Positions 12,619 through 25,208 of a DNA stretch of 64,000 nt are shown piece by piece. The position numbers and the translations under genes were made by a program. The notes below the pieces were generated by a model, which worked only from the letters and a program-made list of their open reading frames with translations, did no database searches and had not been told where the DNA came from. The first letter of the stretch is position 1. Each line of letters begins with the position of its first letter. Source of the stretch: Ophiura sarsii (Eukaryota; Echinodermata; Ophiuroidea; Amphilepidida; Ophiuridae); assembly GCA_035610835.1 (NCBI GenBank), contig CM069446.1, forward strand, positions 47,221,625-47,285,624. The letters run 5' to 3'.

Positions 12619-12753
12619 TTATTGAGGGTTTGAGTATATAAATGGGTCCCTTGAGTATCTCATCCTCACTTCTTCATGGTCTGTCTTGGCCTTCTTGCTT
12701 TTTCCTCCTCCTCGGCCTCGGCCCCTGGTTGCTTGCTTCTTCTTGGGAGGCAT
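12619..12753 (-). CDS. Small Lys/Gly/Arg-rich ORF, 44 residues, unknown
   Basis: The ORF reads MPPKKKQATRGRGRGGGKSK followed by KAKTDHEEVRMRYSRDPF and ends in TAA. It is locally GC-rich, unlike its AT-rich surroundings, and has the basic Gly/Lys N terminus seen in histone-like or other DNA-binding proteins. It lies just beyond the end of the composite GGCCCTGTCACACC element, so it may be a leftover exon of a transposon-encoded nuclear protein rather than a host gene. A TATA-like GTATATAAAT near 12635 lies on the opposite strand and would read into it antisense. No domain can be named. Confidence 0.35.
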   Translation of the reverse strand: MPPKKKQATRGRGRGGGKSKKAKTDHEEVRMRYSRDPFIYSNPQ

Positions 12754-12885
12754 GTTAACTGCTTGATGACATCGGCGGCAATGATGTAATGTGAGAACAA
12801 ATCTCAGATAATTTCATATTTTATTCAAATTTGGAACATCGTAAGTAATTCCTATAGCATAGGTCAGGTGAATTAATTATGTTAC

Positions 12886-13151
12886 TCCCTTGTAATCAAG
12901 AAAGGATGCATTCAATTCCAATAACGTCACAATTTTAATTTACTCATTTATTTCTCAAATTTTAATGAAAAAAAGTATTGCGCGATAGTGTGCACGTTTT
13001 GCCTACCTCGTGTACACACATGTGAAACAGGCGTATCGGTAAAAGGGTTCACTAAAGGCAAATGGAAAATGCCATTGACTTCACATGTTTTGAATCAAAG
13101 TTAGTAACAAACATGTTATTCTTACAATGAAATCACTTCTGACTCACCCTG
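12886..13151 (+). mobile_element. Truncated CAGGGTG element (36.2-kb family)
   Basis: The interior (CAAGAAAGGAT, TGTGAAACAGGCGTATCGGTAAAA, AAATGCCATTGACT) matches 36480-36660. It ends TGACTCACCCTG followed by TA. The left end is lost. Confidence 0.6.
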
Positions 13152-13205
13152 TAGAAGACAATGATGCCTAGCTTCGCAGTTATTTACCATTGGTTATGAG
13201 TTATG

Positions 13206-13920
13206 TTAAAGGTAGGTGTTCCGATTTCTGGCCCGATTTTCAACTTGATGTTTTCTATTCTACGTGAAGGGTCATCCTTAAAGTAGTCGTATTCCACAGT
13301 TTGAGTTGCATAACTCCAATGGTTCTTATTTTAGAAGCACAAGGTGACATGAAATTTGCCCATTGTTTACTACCTTTGGCAGTTATTCACTGTATCAGTA
13401 GCGTCAATTTGGGGGGCAGGTGAGATGGGGGGGGGGGGGGCAGGTGAGATGGGGGGGGGGCAGGCCTGTGATTGGTGGGGGAGGGGAGGGGTACAACCGA
13501 CTATTTTTTGTATATAAATAGAGTTTGTCATTTCAATTGGAGAACACCATGGGACAAGGCCGCTGGCAGAGGAGGGGGGGGGGGGGCAATGCCCCTCAGG
13601 GCAGAGAAAAACAATTCCTATCTGGGAATTATTTTGAAAAGTGAACAATGTTCTGCGGTATTATTGCAATTTTTTTCTGTGACATTTGATTCATTTCTGA
13701 GAACCCCGTTCCCGCGTTCCCGCGGATTTCGTAGCCCTGGCCCTTCTCCACTGCCACCCTCGAGTTTCGCACCGGCACTGCATTTTGACTTATAACGTCT
13801 AAATGGATTGGCGCCAAACATTTTCCAGAAATAATGTGAACATACGGGGTTTCTTCTGTTATCAAAATATGTCGATTGGCAGAATAAAGATTATTTAGTG
13901 ATCAGAACATCCACCTTTAA
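13206..13920 (+). mobile_element. TTAA MITE, copy 2, enlarged by a G-rich insert
   Basis: TTAA with AGGTAGGTGTTCCGAT at the left and CATCCACCT with TTAA at the right. About 350 bp more than the other copies is explained by a G-rich, protein-uninformative middle (13405-13600) with repeated GGCAGGTGAGATGGGGG. Confidence 0.7.
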
Positions 13921-15135
13921 TAATTTAAAAACTGGTGTATAGCTTAAGCCAAAGCTACGGTCCGTAATTAATTTACTCAAGGCGTAAATTATTGAAACGT
14001 GTTAAATGATGAGCAGCTATGTCATATCATATGTGAAATAAATATTTCTATTAAGCGGAGAGAAATGCTGATTGAAAGAACATACATTTGATATAATATT
14101 AAGCAAAGTATCAATGACATATCCAGGTTTTTTGTGATGGTGGATGGCATAGAATGCAAGGGGCGTAATTTGGTGGTATCGCAATTTCAAGGAGAGAAGT
14201 AGTAATGGTGATATGATGAATTAATTAGACTCTTTTTAGCATCAAGGTTTAGAAACCTGGCTCTAATTGAGTGTTTAAATTTGGTTTCAACTGTTAAACA
14301 AATCACTAATATTTTGTTTTCCATTAGGCCAAAAAAAGAAGAAGTTTGTCTCAGAAACACCTCGCGCATAGGTATGTGAAATATGCTTCGGTGCGTAGCT
14401 CTACGTGGTGATGCATTTTTCTTTTCTGTAAACTTGAATCAACACGAAAATGTCAACATATGCCCGATCTGAGGTTGAAAATATGAATGTTTAACTCGTC
14501 ACTAACGAGCATACGGTCTTTTGCACCGTCCATTGATACGCACCTGTAATCAGCAACGCAAGCTGAGCATGCGCCGAAGACTTGTGGTGCACCTGTAAAA
14601 AGGCGGAATTTCATTGTAATACTACATATAGCTCGTGGTTCACTTTGTTTTAGTTTGCGAGAGATAAACAGTATTTACATTTTTTTCTGAACATATTTCA
14701 AGTTTTAAACAGATTTTTTAACAATGATCGTACGTATATATAACAATGTCTAGCAAAGGGGGACAGGTGTGCGGAGACTGAATTTAACAGATCTAATCGT
14801 AAGTCTCCTGGACGGTTCGAGTGGCAACTCGTACTTCCTTGCCCTCGAATGGGTGTGAAATTGTGAATCCAGTTAAACCTTTGTAGTCACATGTGTACAC
14901 GTTTGATTACACTTGAACTCCAAGTAGATATAAAACGGCCATGTTTAATTTGACCGTTAATAAAAAAAATAAAAAAAAATCACACAGGACACAGCCAAAT
15001 GTTTCTGATACAAATCTTTTTGTCTTGGCCTTAGTTCATCAGGATTGTTGGTAGAAGATCGGGCGAAAATATTATGTTGAACTCATTTATGGTTTTATTC
15101 ACGTTTAGACGTTTATCAGTGGATCGTAAACGTGA
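13921..15135. other. No gene seen
   Basis: Short open frames only, with no recognisable coding content or repeat structure. Confidence 0.4.
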
Positions 15136-15647
15136 TTAAGGGGGCTGTTAACCCTCACAACATGACATTTATCAAGCGCTGTAAATTTTGAACTATTAAT
15201 ATGATGTACATAAAAGTATACACTTTCACCACAAATGCTGATTTTTAAATTTTTGACCCAAAAATCACTTTTTTTTGGCTTACAATTTTCTGCATTCGTA
15301 GCAAATTCATTTTTTGGAAAAAACACTGAAATTGCACCAAATTCATCTTAATAAAATTCCCTAGGATTTTTTGTTTGGTTTTTGAATATCTGATTTTGAT
15401 GATTTTGGAGGTAACAAAATCCTAGGAAATTTTATTAGGATTATAATAAAATTAGAACGACAAAATTAGAACGACTTATAATATAGAATTATAATTTTCT
15501 CCAAAATGGTCAATTTTATGTTCATGGTTGGATTCATTGAACCCTTTTCTTCAAGAAAATGTATACTTTTATATAGATTAAATGAATAATGAAGAAGTTA
15601 CGGCAGTTTTACGGAGGCTATACCTGAGGGTTCACACACCCCCTTAA
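15136..15647. mobile_element. MITE with TTAAGGGGGCTGT ends
   Basis: TTAAGGGGGCTGTTAACCCT at the left is matched inverted by AGGGTTCACACACCCCCTTAA at the right (15627-15647). TTAA on both sides suggests a TTAA target. An inner inverted pair (CCCTAGGATTTTTTGTT / AACAAAATCCTAGG) lies at 15349-15428. Total 512 bp. Confidence 0.6.
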
Positions 15648-18600
15648 GAGAATAAAAGTTCACGAGAGCCGTCACCGATCACATCGCACAAGAGAATCAC
15701 ACCATCGACTTGGATGGGGAAAAACTCGATACAGATAATTACAAGCAGAAACGATAGATAAGAGAAGCGATTTAGATACGCAGACAAGGGACTAAAATAA
15801 TCAACTGTGACGAGGGTAATTATTCTCTAAACCTCGTATACGATCAACTGATAACACCAAGGGATTGTGGGAACGAGAATTATAACAAATTTTGTGGGAT
15901 AGACATTTATACCTAAGAATGAATCGAGCTGTTACTAAAGAAATCTTTCCCACGTCAAGATCAAACCGTCTATCTTTCCCACGTCAAGATCAAACCGTCT
16001 AAACGACCCTAATATTTTCAATGTGTCAACATAAGCTTATTAACCATTAACACTGAAAACATTTATTGGTTAATGACATGCTGTACTAAGAAATGTTAGT
16101 AAAAATGATTAGTTCAGGGAGTACAACTAATCTTTCATTGGTGTCGATAATTGTAGGATTGTGATAACTACTTTCTTTTCGGATAGCATAATGTCCAAAT
16201 TGGTGCAGCTATCCAAACTAACCTATCAAAAGTATTCACTGGAACTAATTAAGCGCGACTCGGTAAACTAAGTTTAGCATTAAATATTCGTATAACCAAC
16301 CGAACTGAAGTACAAATACTGTCCGCGACTAAAATATGTTCGTAGAAGTTGTTGGCGACTAATTTGTCAACTAACTTTTTAGCGCCGCGATGCTGTGTTT
16401 GAAAACAGAATGTTGCAGCCGCCATTTTGTTCAGTACACGTGAAGCGAGCGTTTGACTCCCGATTACCGAGCGAAGAAAATTGCCATTTTCTTCGTAATC
16501 TGGCAACTGCAATTGAAAAAAAGAAGAAAAAAAGCAAGAAAGTTGTTGCCAAAGATGTTGGTTGTATGCTCTTTTGACCTAAGATATCTCGGTAACCGAA
16601 TGTCCGATTGAAATAACATTTTCAGTTCCGGAATCTTCAAACCAAGGGCTTAAACGTATTCGATTTTAAAGGAAAACATTTTTTTGATGATTCAATTGTT
16701 TGCTTATATTTGTCATCCAAAAGCTAAATATTAGATAACAATGGTTTATTCTTTTCCTGGAAAATAATCGCTTTAATATGTAACAATTTATTTGCGTAAA
16801 GGGATCCACAAGGAAGATCTACACATAAATGAGTGTGACTTACCAAGCAACCGAATCCGGAAGTAGCCAGCTAAAGAGACCGATATTGCTTTTTAGATCC
16901 AAGATGATTTTTGCCAAAAGATCACTGCCTCGATGCCATTATTCCTTTATTTCACATAGTATTGGTGTTTTTGCTTGGTTATTGATGCAGTATAAATTTG
17001 AGGTGGGACAGCATTATCACTCCCTATTCGAGAGTAATTTTTTTTTTTATAGTGAAAATCATTTGGATTGTGTTTATCTTGAAAGCCTCATTTGGACGCC
17101 AGATACCACTTATCAAAACGAAGGGTTGAATCTCTGAATCTCTACTTAATTGAATGTGTTTTGGTGGTTTTTTTTTTACGAATGAAGGGTTAGTAACCTA
17201 ATAGTAATATTCAACAGAAGCCATAACATCTGCTATTTCGAATTCGGCTGTGATGATTAATTTACTCTCACAGCCATGTTGATCACCTTCCAAAATATAT
17301 TTTGTGTAAATGGAGACGAGGAGATATTTGAAAAACATTCTTGTCTGTCCTTTTTACCTTGGTTCTATTGATATTGACAAATCGATATACTTTTGAAAAT
17401 ACACTTTATCTTTGTATCGACTCTATTATATTTTAATAAATACGTTATCTAGGTTATAACGGATCTCAAGGATACAAAGTATTGACATTTTGCCGAATGG
17501 TAGAAATTCAAGAACATGAAATTCATATTGTATTTCATATCGCATTCTTTATTTGGTAAGAAATGTTCATCTTTTTGTCATTTGTAGTAAACAACGTACG
17601 TGTACTGGATTTAAAGGGTGCTGTGTATTGAAAACACCAGCTGGGCAATGGTGTATGAAGCTTCACGAATGAGTATAGAAGGGGGAAATGATAAGGAATT
17701 CATTTATTAGATAACGCAATAATATAATTCCATGCCGTGGAACTTCAGTACTCAGACATGTAGCATTATTAGTATATACCGTAGACCATATCCGTAGGAT
17801 AAAGCGGTTTTTTTAAAATTTAAAGTGACGCGTTAAGACAACATCGGCTTTAGAATTGTTTCATGTACTGATATTTTCGATTTATGCATTGAATTCCTGC
17901 GTGATTACGTGCAGTGACCTGCTACTGAAGAGGCGGTTTTTAGTCACGATGACATCACAATAACGTGTATGCTTATCTCATCAGCACTTTCGACACAAAT
18001 CACCGAGTGCTAATTTCAAATAACCACAGGTGGGAATATGCAATTTAAATTAGTTTTATTAAATAGTATAGTTGTGTTTACTAATGGTCAATATACATTG
18101 AATAAAAGTGAGTTCAATCAAACTAAAAGCTTCTATTTCGTACAATGAAATGACTTATTAACCGAGTTTTGTGTCTTTCTAGTGGAAAAAGTACACCAGC
18201 AGCTGAAGTGAAATCTCTATATGGAACATAATGTGACCAATGGCGCTTATTATAGGGTTTATTATAGGACGCGAGCCAAAACCCAATCAAGCAAAATTGT
18301 TAACTTTATTTGTTGGGAGTGGCTCTTTTAACTTCATTCTTTTCTTCCATCTTTTCTTACTTTCATTTCATTGGCCCGAGCATTTTGCTTGAGCCGTCCC
18401 TTCAGGACCCAGGCGTATGTCCGTACGGACCAACCGTGTAAACAAACAAACAAACAAACAAACCTTATGGCTATTCTTTCCCGGGTTTTGTTCAAACAAA
18501 AGAGCGCCCTCTTGTTTGTTATATACAACCAGTTTAAAAAACCTAGCGTCGTTTGCTGTGCATTTCTCAACTTGAATCTAGTCTTTAGCTATATCAATAT

Positions 18601-18891
18601 CTTACAAAAGTATACGGTCAATTGTATTCTCTCTTTACCCGATCAAGTTCACTTTTACCCATCAAATGATTTTTTTTTTTTGGTACCCTACACAATTTTA
18701 AAACCGACTGATGTTTTGTTTTGATGGTACGAGGAAAATAATATATGTTCTATGGGAACATTTGAAGTGAACATTTGAACCGATTTAATTTACCTTACAG
18801 TTTGGAATCATACTGTATTGTCCTGAAAATGAACGCACGATGTATAATAATATGATTGTTTGACCTGTCCAAATTTATATCTTATTTTATA
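15648..18891. other. No gene proven
   Basis: A short direct duplication CTTTCCCACGTCAAGATCAA lies at 15947-15998. GCAGCCGCCATTTTG near 16416 is a YY1-like site. A 102-residue open frame at 16829-17137 and a (CAAA)n run near 18440 have no recognised coding content. The sequence around 18340-18500 may be a dispersed repeat. Confidence 0.35.
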
Positions 18892-19232
18892 GAATAACGA
18901 CATCAATTCATTTGCTTTTTCCCTTTAATTTATAAACGGCCCACACGTGCGTATCAATATTGTATATAACCATTACTCACCCCACGTCCAGGCGTGAGAT
19001 AGCACTGCGATAAAATACATTTTAATACAATTATTTATCTTGAATTACGAAAGACTGATTTCCTTTTATATATATTTTTTGTATGGAATAACGACACAAT
19101 GCATTTGCATTTTTCTTGAATTTACATTTGTAGGCCCGCACCGTACACGTGCGTATCACTATTTGTTTAAACTGAGGACTGAGATAGCACTGCGAATATA
19201 CATATATTTAGAACATATTTATCTTGAAATAC
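18892..19232 (+). repeat. Diverged tandem duplication, unit about 190 bp
   Basis: GAATAACGACATCAATTCAT at 18892 recurs as GAATAACGACACAATGCATT near 19085. CACGTGCGTATCA, GAGATAGCACTGCGA and TTATCTTGAA follow in the same order. Confidence 0.65.
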
Positions 19233-19356
19233 AAAGTTGGACACCTTCCTAATTGATCATGAGACGTAAAAATACGAATAATTACTTATTGTCTTAATTT
19301 GTATCGTTGTGTACCGAGTATCGACGTGTATGAAAGATTAACAACTCACAGTGTAT

Positions 19357-19546
19357 CTTCCTCAATAACAATGGGCGCCGGTGTGCTAGACGGACATAAG
19401 AGGCTAGCCCGGCTGCGAATTTATTAACAATAAACAACATTTGGCCAAACAATGTATACAATCAGTCTCATTATGTATACTATACGCTTTATTCCTTGTT
19501 TATGGTAAATAATATCGCAGCCGGGCTCCCGTTGTTATTGAGGAAG
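19357..19546. mobile_element. Short MITE with CTTCCTCAATAACAA ends
   Basis: CTTCCTCAATAACAATGGG at the left and its complement (CCCGTTGTTATTGAGGAAG) at the right. An inner pair GCCCGGCTGCGA / TCGCAGCCGGGC is also inverted, showing a small indel between the arms. Confidence 0.6.
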
Positions 19547-20110
19547 GTCTATTATTACTCCTTATACATATCTTTATAAGGGTACCTTTTTGATTGGTTC
19601 ATTAAGTCGGACACATACAAAGCACGTCGAATGCTTGTCTGTGTTTATACAACTACCGACTTTCCTCAAATTATTATTACAGTCCCCTGAACTAATACTA
19701 GAGCCTATTGAATGGCGACGCCAACTACGATAGTGAACAACTTGACAACAACAAAAATGTCGTCGTCTTCTAATCACAGTCTGCCGACGAGATTTGCGCA
19801 AAAGCCGCAACTAACTGACGGAGATTGGGGCTTCCTTTGGATAATTAAGATAGATGCTGCATCGACAAAGCATGTAGTACACAAATCCGTGAAGGTCTCC
19901 CGCAATTATTGTGAAGAATAGGATACGGTTTGCGATGACATTTTTCTTCTGCCAGAGGATTTAAATCCACCTTGCTTGCTACGTGTATACCTACCACACG
20001 GAGCACCGTAAGCTGTTCATTTAGTTTAGACGATGGAATATGGAACGAGGTGTAATACAACTGGTCCCTTGGTGTTGGATGGTTGGGACTACCTCCCGAC
20101 GCGCTCAAAC

Positions 20111-20736
20111 TACACCTAGCACCAAAAGTCCCGGACCAAGTGCTTTGAGGTTGGCTGATTCAAAATTAAAAAATCGGTACCACAAATCTGAGGTAAACTT
20201 TAAATGAGCAAATTTCTTCTCCGCAGTTTGATACCTCATTCAACAAAATCGAACGGATAGCCTACTTCTAAAGTTATGGCGATTTCAATGACCACACATA
20301 ATAACAGCAAAGTTGCACTCGGGGTAGGAAATCATTGATTTGTATGTGATTACTGTCATAACTCTGTGCTATCTGAACGAGCCACCTAGGTATCTGGATG
20401 AATGGGTCTGGAGTGATAACCGCAATTTGCGGGACAAAGGGTGTGACTAGCTGTGAAGAATGAAAGTCTTTGCTATCTTTACACACACATTTTCAGTGCG
20501 TAATCACACACAAATCAAAGATTTCCTATACCTAGTGTACTTTGCTGTTGTTATGCGCGGTCATTGAAACCGCCATAACTTAATAAGTATCCATTCGATT
20601 TTGTTTGAATGAGGTATCAAACTGCGGAGAAGAAATTTACTCATTTATTGTATATCTCAGATTTTTGGTACCGATTACCTATTTTGAATTAGCCAACCTC
20701 AAAGCACCTGGTCCGAGAATTTTGTTGCTAGGTGTA
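20111..20736. mobile_element. Foldback element with about 240-bp arms (TACACCTAGCA family)
   Basis: The left arm runs from TACACCTAGCACCAAAAGTC through GCTTTGAGGTTG, CTTCTCCGCAGTTTGATACC and AAATCATTGATTTGT. The right arm repeats all of it inverted and ends TGCTAGGTGTA. No coding frame is convincing. A related truncated copy lies at 8.6 kb. Confidence 0.75.
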
Positions 20737-23306
20737 TTTGTAAACTACTCGTACTGTGTGTGCCCTCCTTATAGTGTAATGACTGATATGATTAGCACCT
20801 GGTTGGAATGCCAGTTCTCAGTTCAGATATGGCTTTTTGGGAGTATCCCCTTTTCAGACGACAAGTTTATAGGTTTTTGTTTTAATTTCGTTTTGGTTTC
20901 TTTTGTACCAATATAAATGTAAATATTGAAAAAAAATATGCAAATTCTGCCTGTCGGATCAACATTTGATAAAAATAAGCAAAGTTCACGGGAAATCTTG
21001 TAAACCTGAAAAACACCTACTAAATTCTAAAAACATAGTTAACCTCGGTAGCCGTTCGACATAAACAAGTCAAAAATAATGCATGTAAAGATATTTGTGA
21101 AAATAATTCGGAATATTAAAACCCCCTTTTCTATATCGTCAGTGAAACGGGCACTGAATTGAATGAATTGAATAATTTATTTCGCTACACTATTAACAGT
21201 GATGTAACGAGCACCCTATCGATGTACACATGTAGCTTTGTCACACAAAATCATCGTCTATTTCAAGCATTGATCAGTTGTGACACAATATCGCGCCAAA
21301 GGTGAGAAATACCTAAGTTCTTCCCGCACCTGTTAGCGCGCTTACAGGGACAATGTTGGTTTGTTTCAATTCATACCTTGCCTCGTAGGCTCTTTATGCC
21401 CCGCACTTTAGCACAGATGCGTCAACCCCTCTAAGGCCCTCCAACCAAACTTGACAGATATAGTCGTCACCTGCATACTATTCACGTACGTTTTATATTT
21501 AGTATCGCTATCATAAATTGGGAGAATAATTTTATTTATCAAAGTACCCTTTAAAAGGAAGACAGTAGACAGAAATCACTAATGAAACATATTAAGCTAT
21601 ATCCATGTCGAAATGTGCCGAGTTCTGCGTTTATTTTATTAACAATATCACACAATTTGAGAATCAGACAAATCCTGCTTAACGATATTTCGTAGCGGTA
21701 GCGTAAGGGAATTAAATGTTTTAATACAATGTGCGGTGCTAATACGTGTAATTGGTCGTGTTTTGAATTATGATATTACATGAAATGTAAAAGTGACAAT
21801 GACATTCACATTAATGGTAATGTGGATCTACTTCACGCTTAAAATGTACTTTAATGTGTTATTCATTAAACGATATCAAAATTCAAAATAAGTTTAACAC
21901 TGGGACAATATAATATCAAGCAACGGTTTAGAAAGTATGTGTTGAATACCACGTGCAACTAAACTTGCCAATTTTTTAGCTGTGAACTTCTGATATGCTT
22001 AACATAGTACATTCATACATACAAAGTTACATAGTGATTTAACAATTCGCGCAAATGTTCATAGAAGTGGAAACGACACGGTAACCAGGCATACATTGAT
22101 TGTCAATCGCAACGGGGTGATTTACAACGTGTTTAAAGAGGATTATCTGGAACAAAAGTCCACATGTTACAAAGTAGTTGAAGTATGACGTAACGCCCAA
22201 TTGCAGGTTTTAGTGTGCTTAAAATAAGATTGCTCCTTGATAATGTAACATTTTGGAAAAGCTTCTTATAAACAGTGAATACATCATTGTTCAGAACAAT
22301 ATAGGCTTACGCGTCATATGAACGGCATTGTCCCACATGATGGTGCTGTGGCCGTTTGATGGACACACTATAGGTGTTTGATACGACCAATTTGTAAAAT
22401 CATTCAATATAACAACCTGTCACGCATTTCGAAGGTAAAAGATATTTTGCAAATGGGTCTAATACAGAGTAGATTTAGTATAAGTGTATCAATTATACAT
22501 AGCATATATGCACCCACCGAACGGGTTTGCTATCTAATGCAGTCTAAGATGTAGTGCCCTCATTTTAAACACTGATATGATTTAGTTGTGATTTAGTTGT
22601 GACGTCATTTGTCGAAAAACACATGACTTATGCATACAATAAATCAAGCTACTTTATCATTGGAATGTAACTTTAAAGCTCGCTTTCGAAATCCTGAATT
22701 GCTCAAGGTGTCTTCGTAAGACACGTTATCGTGCATTAATGTGTGATTAAATGTGATGGAGGCAGTGAAGCTTTGTTGACATCAGCACGATCATGGCAAA
22801 CTACGGATACTGGGTACGGGCTTGCACGGGCGATATGGCATTGTTTACAATTTACATTAGGCAATGGTGCCGAACTATAAAGCGTACGTACTATGAATCA
22901 GACCATTATCTTGTGGAGTACAACAATTCTGTCAGCACTAATATTGCTGTGTTATCACCAATTCTTCAGCAGATTATATCCCGATTTCCCCTGAGTAAAG
23001 AGAAAGCTGGATATATCGGAGAAACCATCGGGGAGAGTGCGCATGGATTTGAAAACTAATTTCAAATAAATCTCGCCCTCCACGGCCGTTTAACTTTATA
23101 TAATTCGTATGACTTATTCTTGGAGTAATCGCGTGTATCGTATGTATTGACCAGTTTCCTTAAAAAAGAACCCAAGTATACCTGATAACACTATTTGTCC
23201 TGTTTCGTGTACGAAGTGTTAAACCTTTGATTACCTTTGATCACGGTCAGTTCCACGGCTGTTCCTTTGGGAACCTGACCAATTAATTACTGCTTTCCTA
23301 GTTGAC
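20737..23306. other. No gene proven
   Basis: An 88-residue frame at 22793-23059 (MANYGYWVRACTGDMALFTI...) has no recognised domain, intron signal or family. The rest is AT-rich and unassigned. Confidence 0.35.
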
Positions 23307-23637
23307 TTAAAGGTAGGTGTTCCGATTGCTGGCCCGATTTCCAACTTGATATTTTCTATTCTATATGAAGGGTCATCCTTAAAATAGTCGTATTCCAAAG
23401 TTTTAGTTGCATAACTTTTTTTTTTTTAGAAGCACAACGTAACATGAAATTTGCCCATTGTGTAGTACACAAACTGACCAGGTAGTTAATCATATTTTTG
23501 GCCGATAACGTCTAAATTGAACATATCTTGCGCCACATATTTTACAGAACTAATGACAAAAATATGTGATTTCTTCTGATATCAAAATATGTTGGTGGGG
23601 AAAAAGAAGCGAAAGTATTCGGAACATCCACCTTTAA
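23307..23637 (+). mobile_element. TTAA MITE, copy 3
   Basis: TTAA with AGGTAGGTGTTCCGATTG at the left; GGAACATCCACCT with TTAA at the right. The interior matches copy 2, including TCTGATATCAAAATATGTTG. Confidence 0.7.
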
Positions 23638-24074
23638 CCAACATAATTATAATAGTATGTTTGAACCATACTATATAAAAACAGATCTCTGGTGATATAT
23701 CCAAGTTCAAGGTTCTTAAAACATGCCAACTGCACAAGATAGTAGAATACACAATACTGACAAAGAAATCATCTATTACTATGGTAACCGCAAACCACCA
23801 TATATATTACATCTTCCTGTGCATTTAAGTACATGCAATAGGCCACTGCACTGTAACAGCTGCTGTTTTTACGGGTTAAATCTTTATCTCCAAGTTTTTA
23901 AGATCTAAAATGTTAAGCGTATATAAAACTCTTACAACTGTGTTTAAGATACCTTTTAAGAAAGTACGTGTTTTATATACGTTTCAAGTATCGTTATATT
24001 AATAAAGGGTGTGCGATGACGCTCTTGTAGTATTGTCCGTTAGTAATTGAACGGATGGCAGATAGCGTTATGAA
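23638..24074. other. No gene seen
   Basis: AT-rich spacer with no supported feature. Confidence 0.4.
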
Positions 24075-24082
24075 CGTTAGGA

Positions 24083-24497
24083 CCCGGGGGGGGGGGGGGG
24101 GCCAGTCAAACATAATGGTGTACACATGCGTGACCAAATTTTTTCCAGACACCCCCTAAACACGTTTTACCCTGCAAGCAAAATTACCCCCTAAACAAGT
24201 TTTTAGCGCGCTTTCCTTGCAAATTTTGACCCCTAAACAAGTTCTTGCCAGAATATGACCCCTAAACAAGTTTTGTCTATTTAACGGGGAACAAAATAAG
24301 TTACCCTAAACACGTTCGACCTGTATTTTAAGCCGGGATTTTAAGCCACCCTTTTTCTTGAAAATCAGCGTTTTTGATACCCTTAACGCGTCACGCGCGT
24401 GACGCGTCCAACACTGAAAAACCACCCCTTTTTACGCGTTTTTTTGGTCACGCATGTGTACAACATTATGTTTGACTGGCCCCCCCCCCCCCCCGGG
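24083..24497. mobile_element. Foldback element with poly-G/poly-C ends and 8-bp target duplication
   Basis: The element opens CCCGGG plus a G run and GCCAGTCAAACATAATG, and closes with the exact inverse. CGTTAGGA flanks it at 24075-24082 and 24498-24505. An 8-bp duplication fits hAT-type insertion. Inside are four CCCCTAAACAAGTTTT-like tandem units. Confidence 0.75.
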
Positions 24498-24505
24498 CGT
24501 TAGGA

Positions 24506-25208
24506 ACCTTGCTAAAAGTGATTGCTTTGTGACGTAATATATGCATTTCATGACGTTTTTATGCGGAGCAGGTATTATGTTGTCATAGAAGGTTTTACCA
24601 CTAAAATATCAGGCTTATAATAATACATGAACAAGTAATTGTTGTAAGTGTCTTAGTTCATTTGTATGATCTCAATTCGTAAAAATACATTACATTTCAT
24701 AGATTATAAATGTATAGGGGCAGGGTGTGATCTACATTTCGAAATGATACCAGGTCGAGGAAGGTAAATATGTCTCGGGCAATGTCTTGCTAGACGTCCC
24801 GTAACTCAAGTGCGCATGCTCAAACCAATCAAAATACGTTGTATCTGTACACGGTTTATTCCGTACGGGACGTGAGGCAAGATATCTCGGATGTTCTGAT
24901 AACGTTTGAAAGAAATAAGACGTATGTTATAACTGCTATGGTGCATCCCGGCTATCAGGGGGTCTCCATCATCGTTTTCGAAAATGCCTTTCGTCATGTC
25001 TAATGATGTATGGAACTTTTTTTTTTTAATGTGCAGCGTTACTAAAAGCATACGGTGTCGTCAACATGGGCGTAGGGATAAGTTGCGAATACCGTCAACA
25101 TTTTGAAAATCCACGTGGGAGTAGAGAGGGTCATCGGTATGTACAAATTAAAGGTAATCGAATGTTACAGTCTTATTATTAGAAGAAAGATATCACGGTA
25201 GCAACTCT
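24506..25208. other. Possible 3' flank of peptide exon copy 1
   Basis: No coding feature is seen. If exon copy 1 is terminal, its 3' UTR lies here; AATAATAAG just after the stop is not a consensus polyadenylation signal. Confidence 0.3.

Noticed and set aside
13472..13795. 107-residue frame in the G-rich insert
   Set aside because: Low-complexity Gly/Pro translation of G runs inside a MITE.
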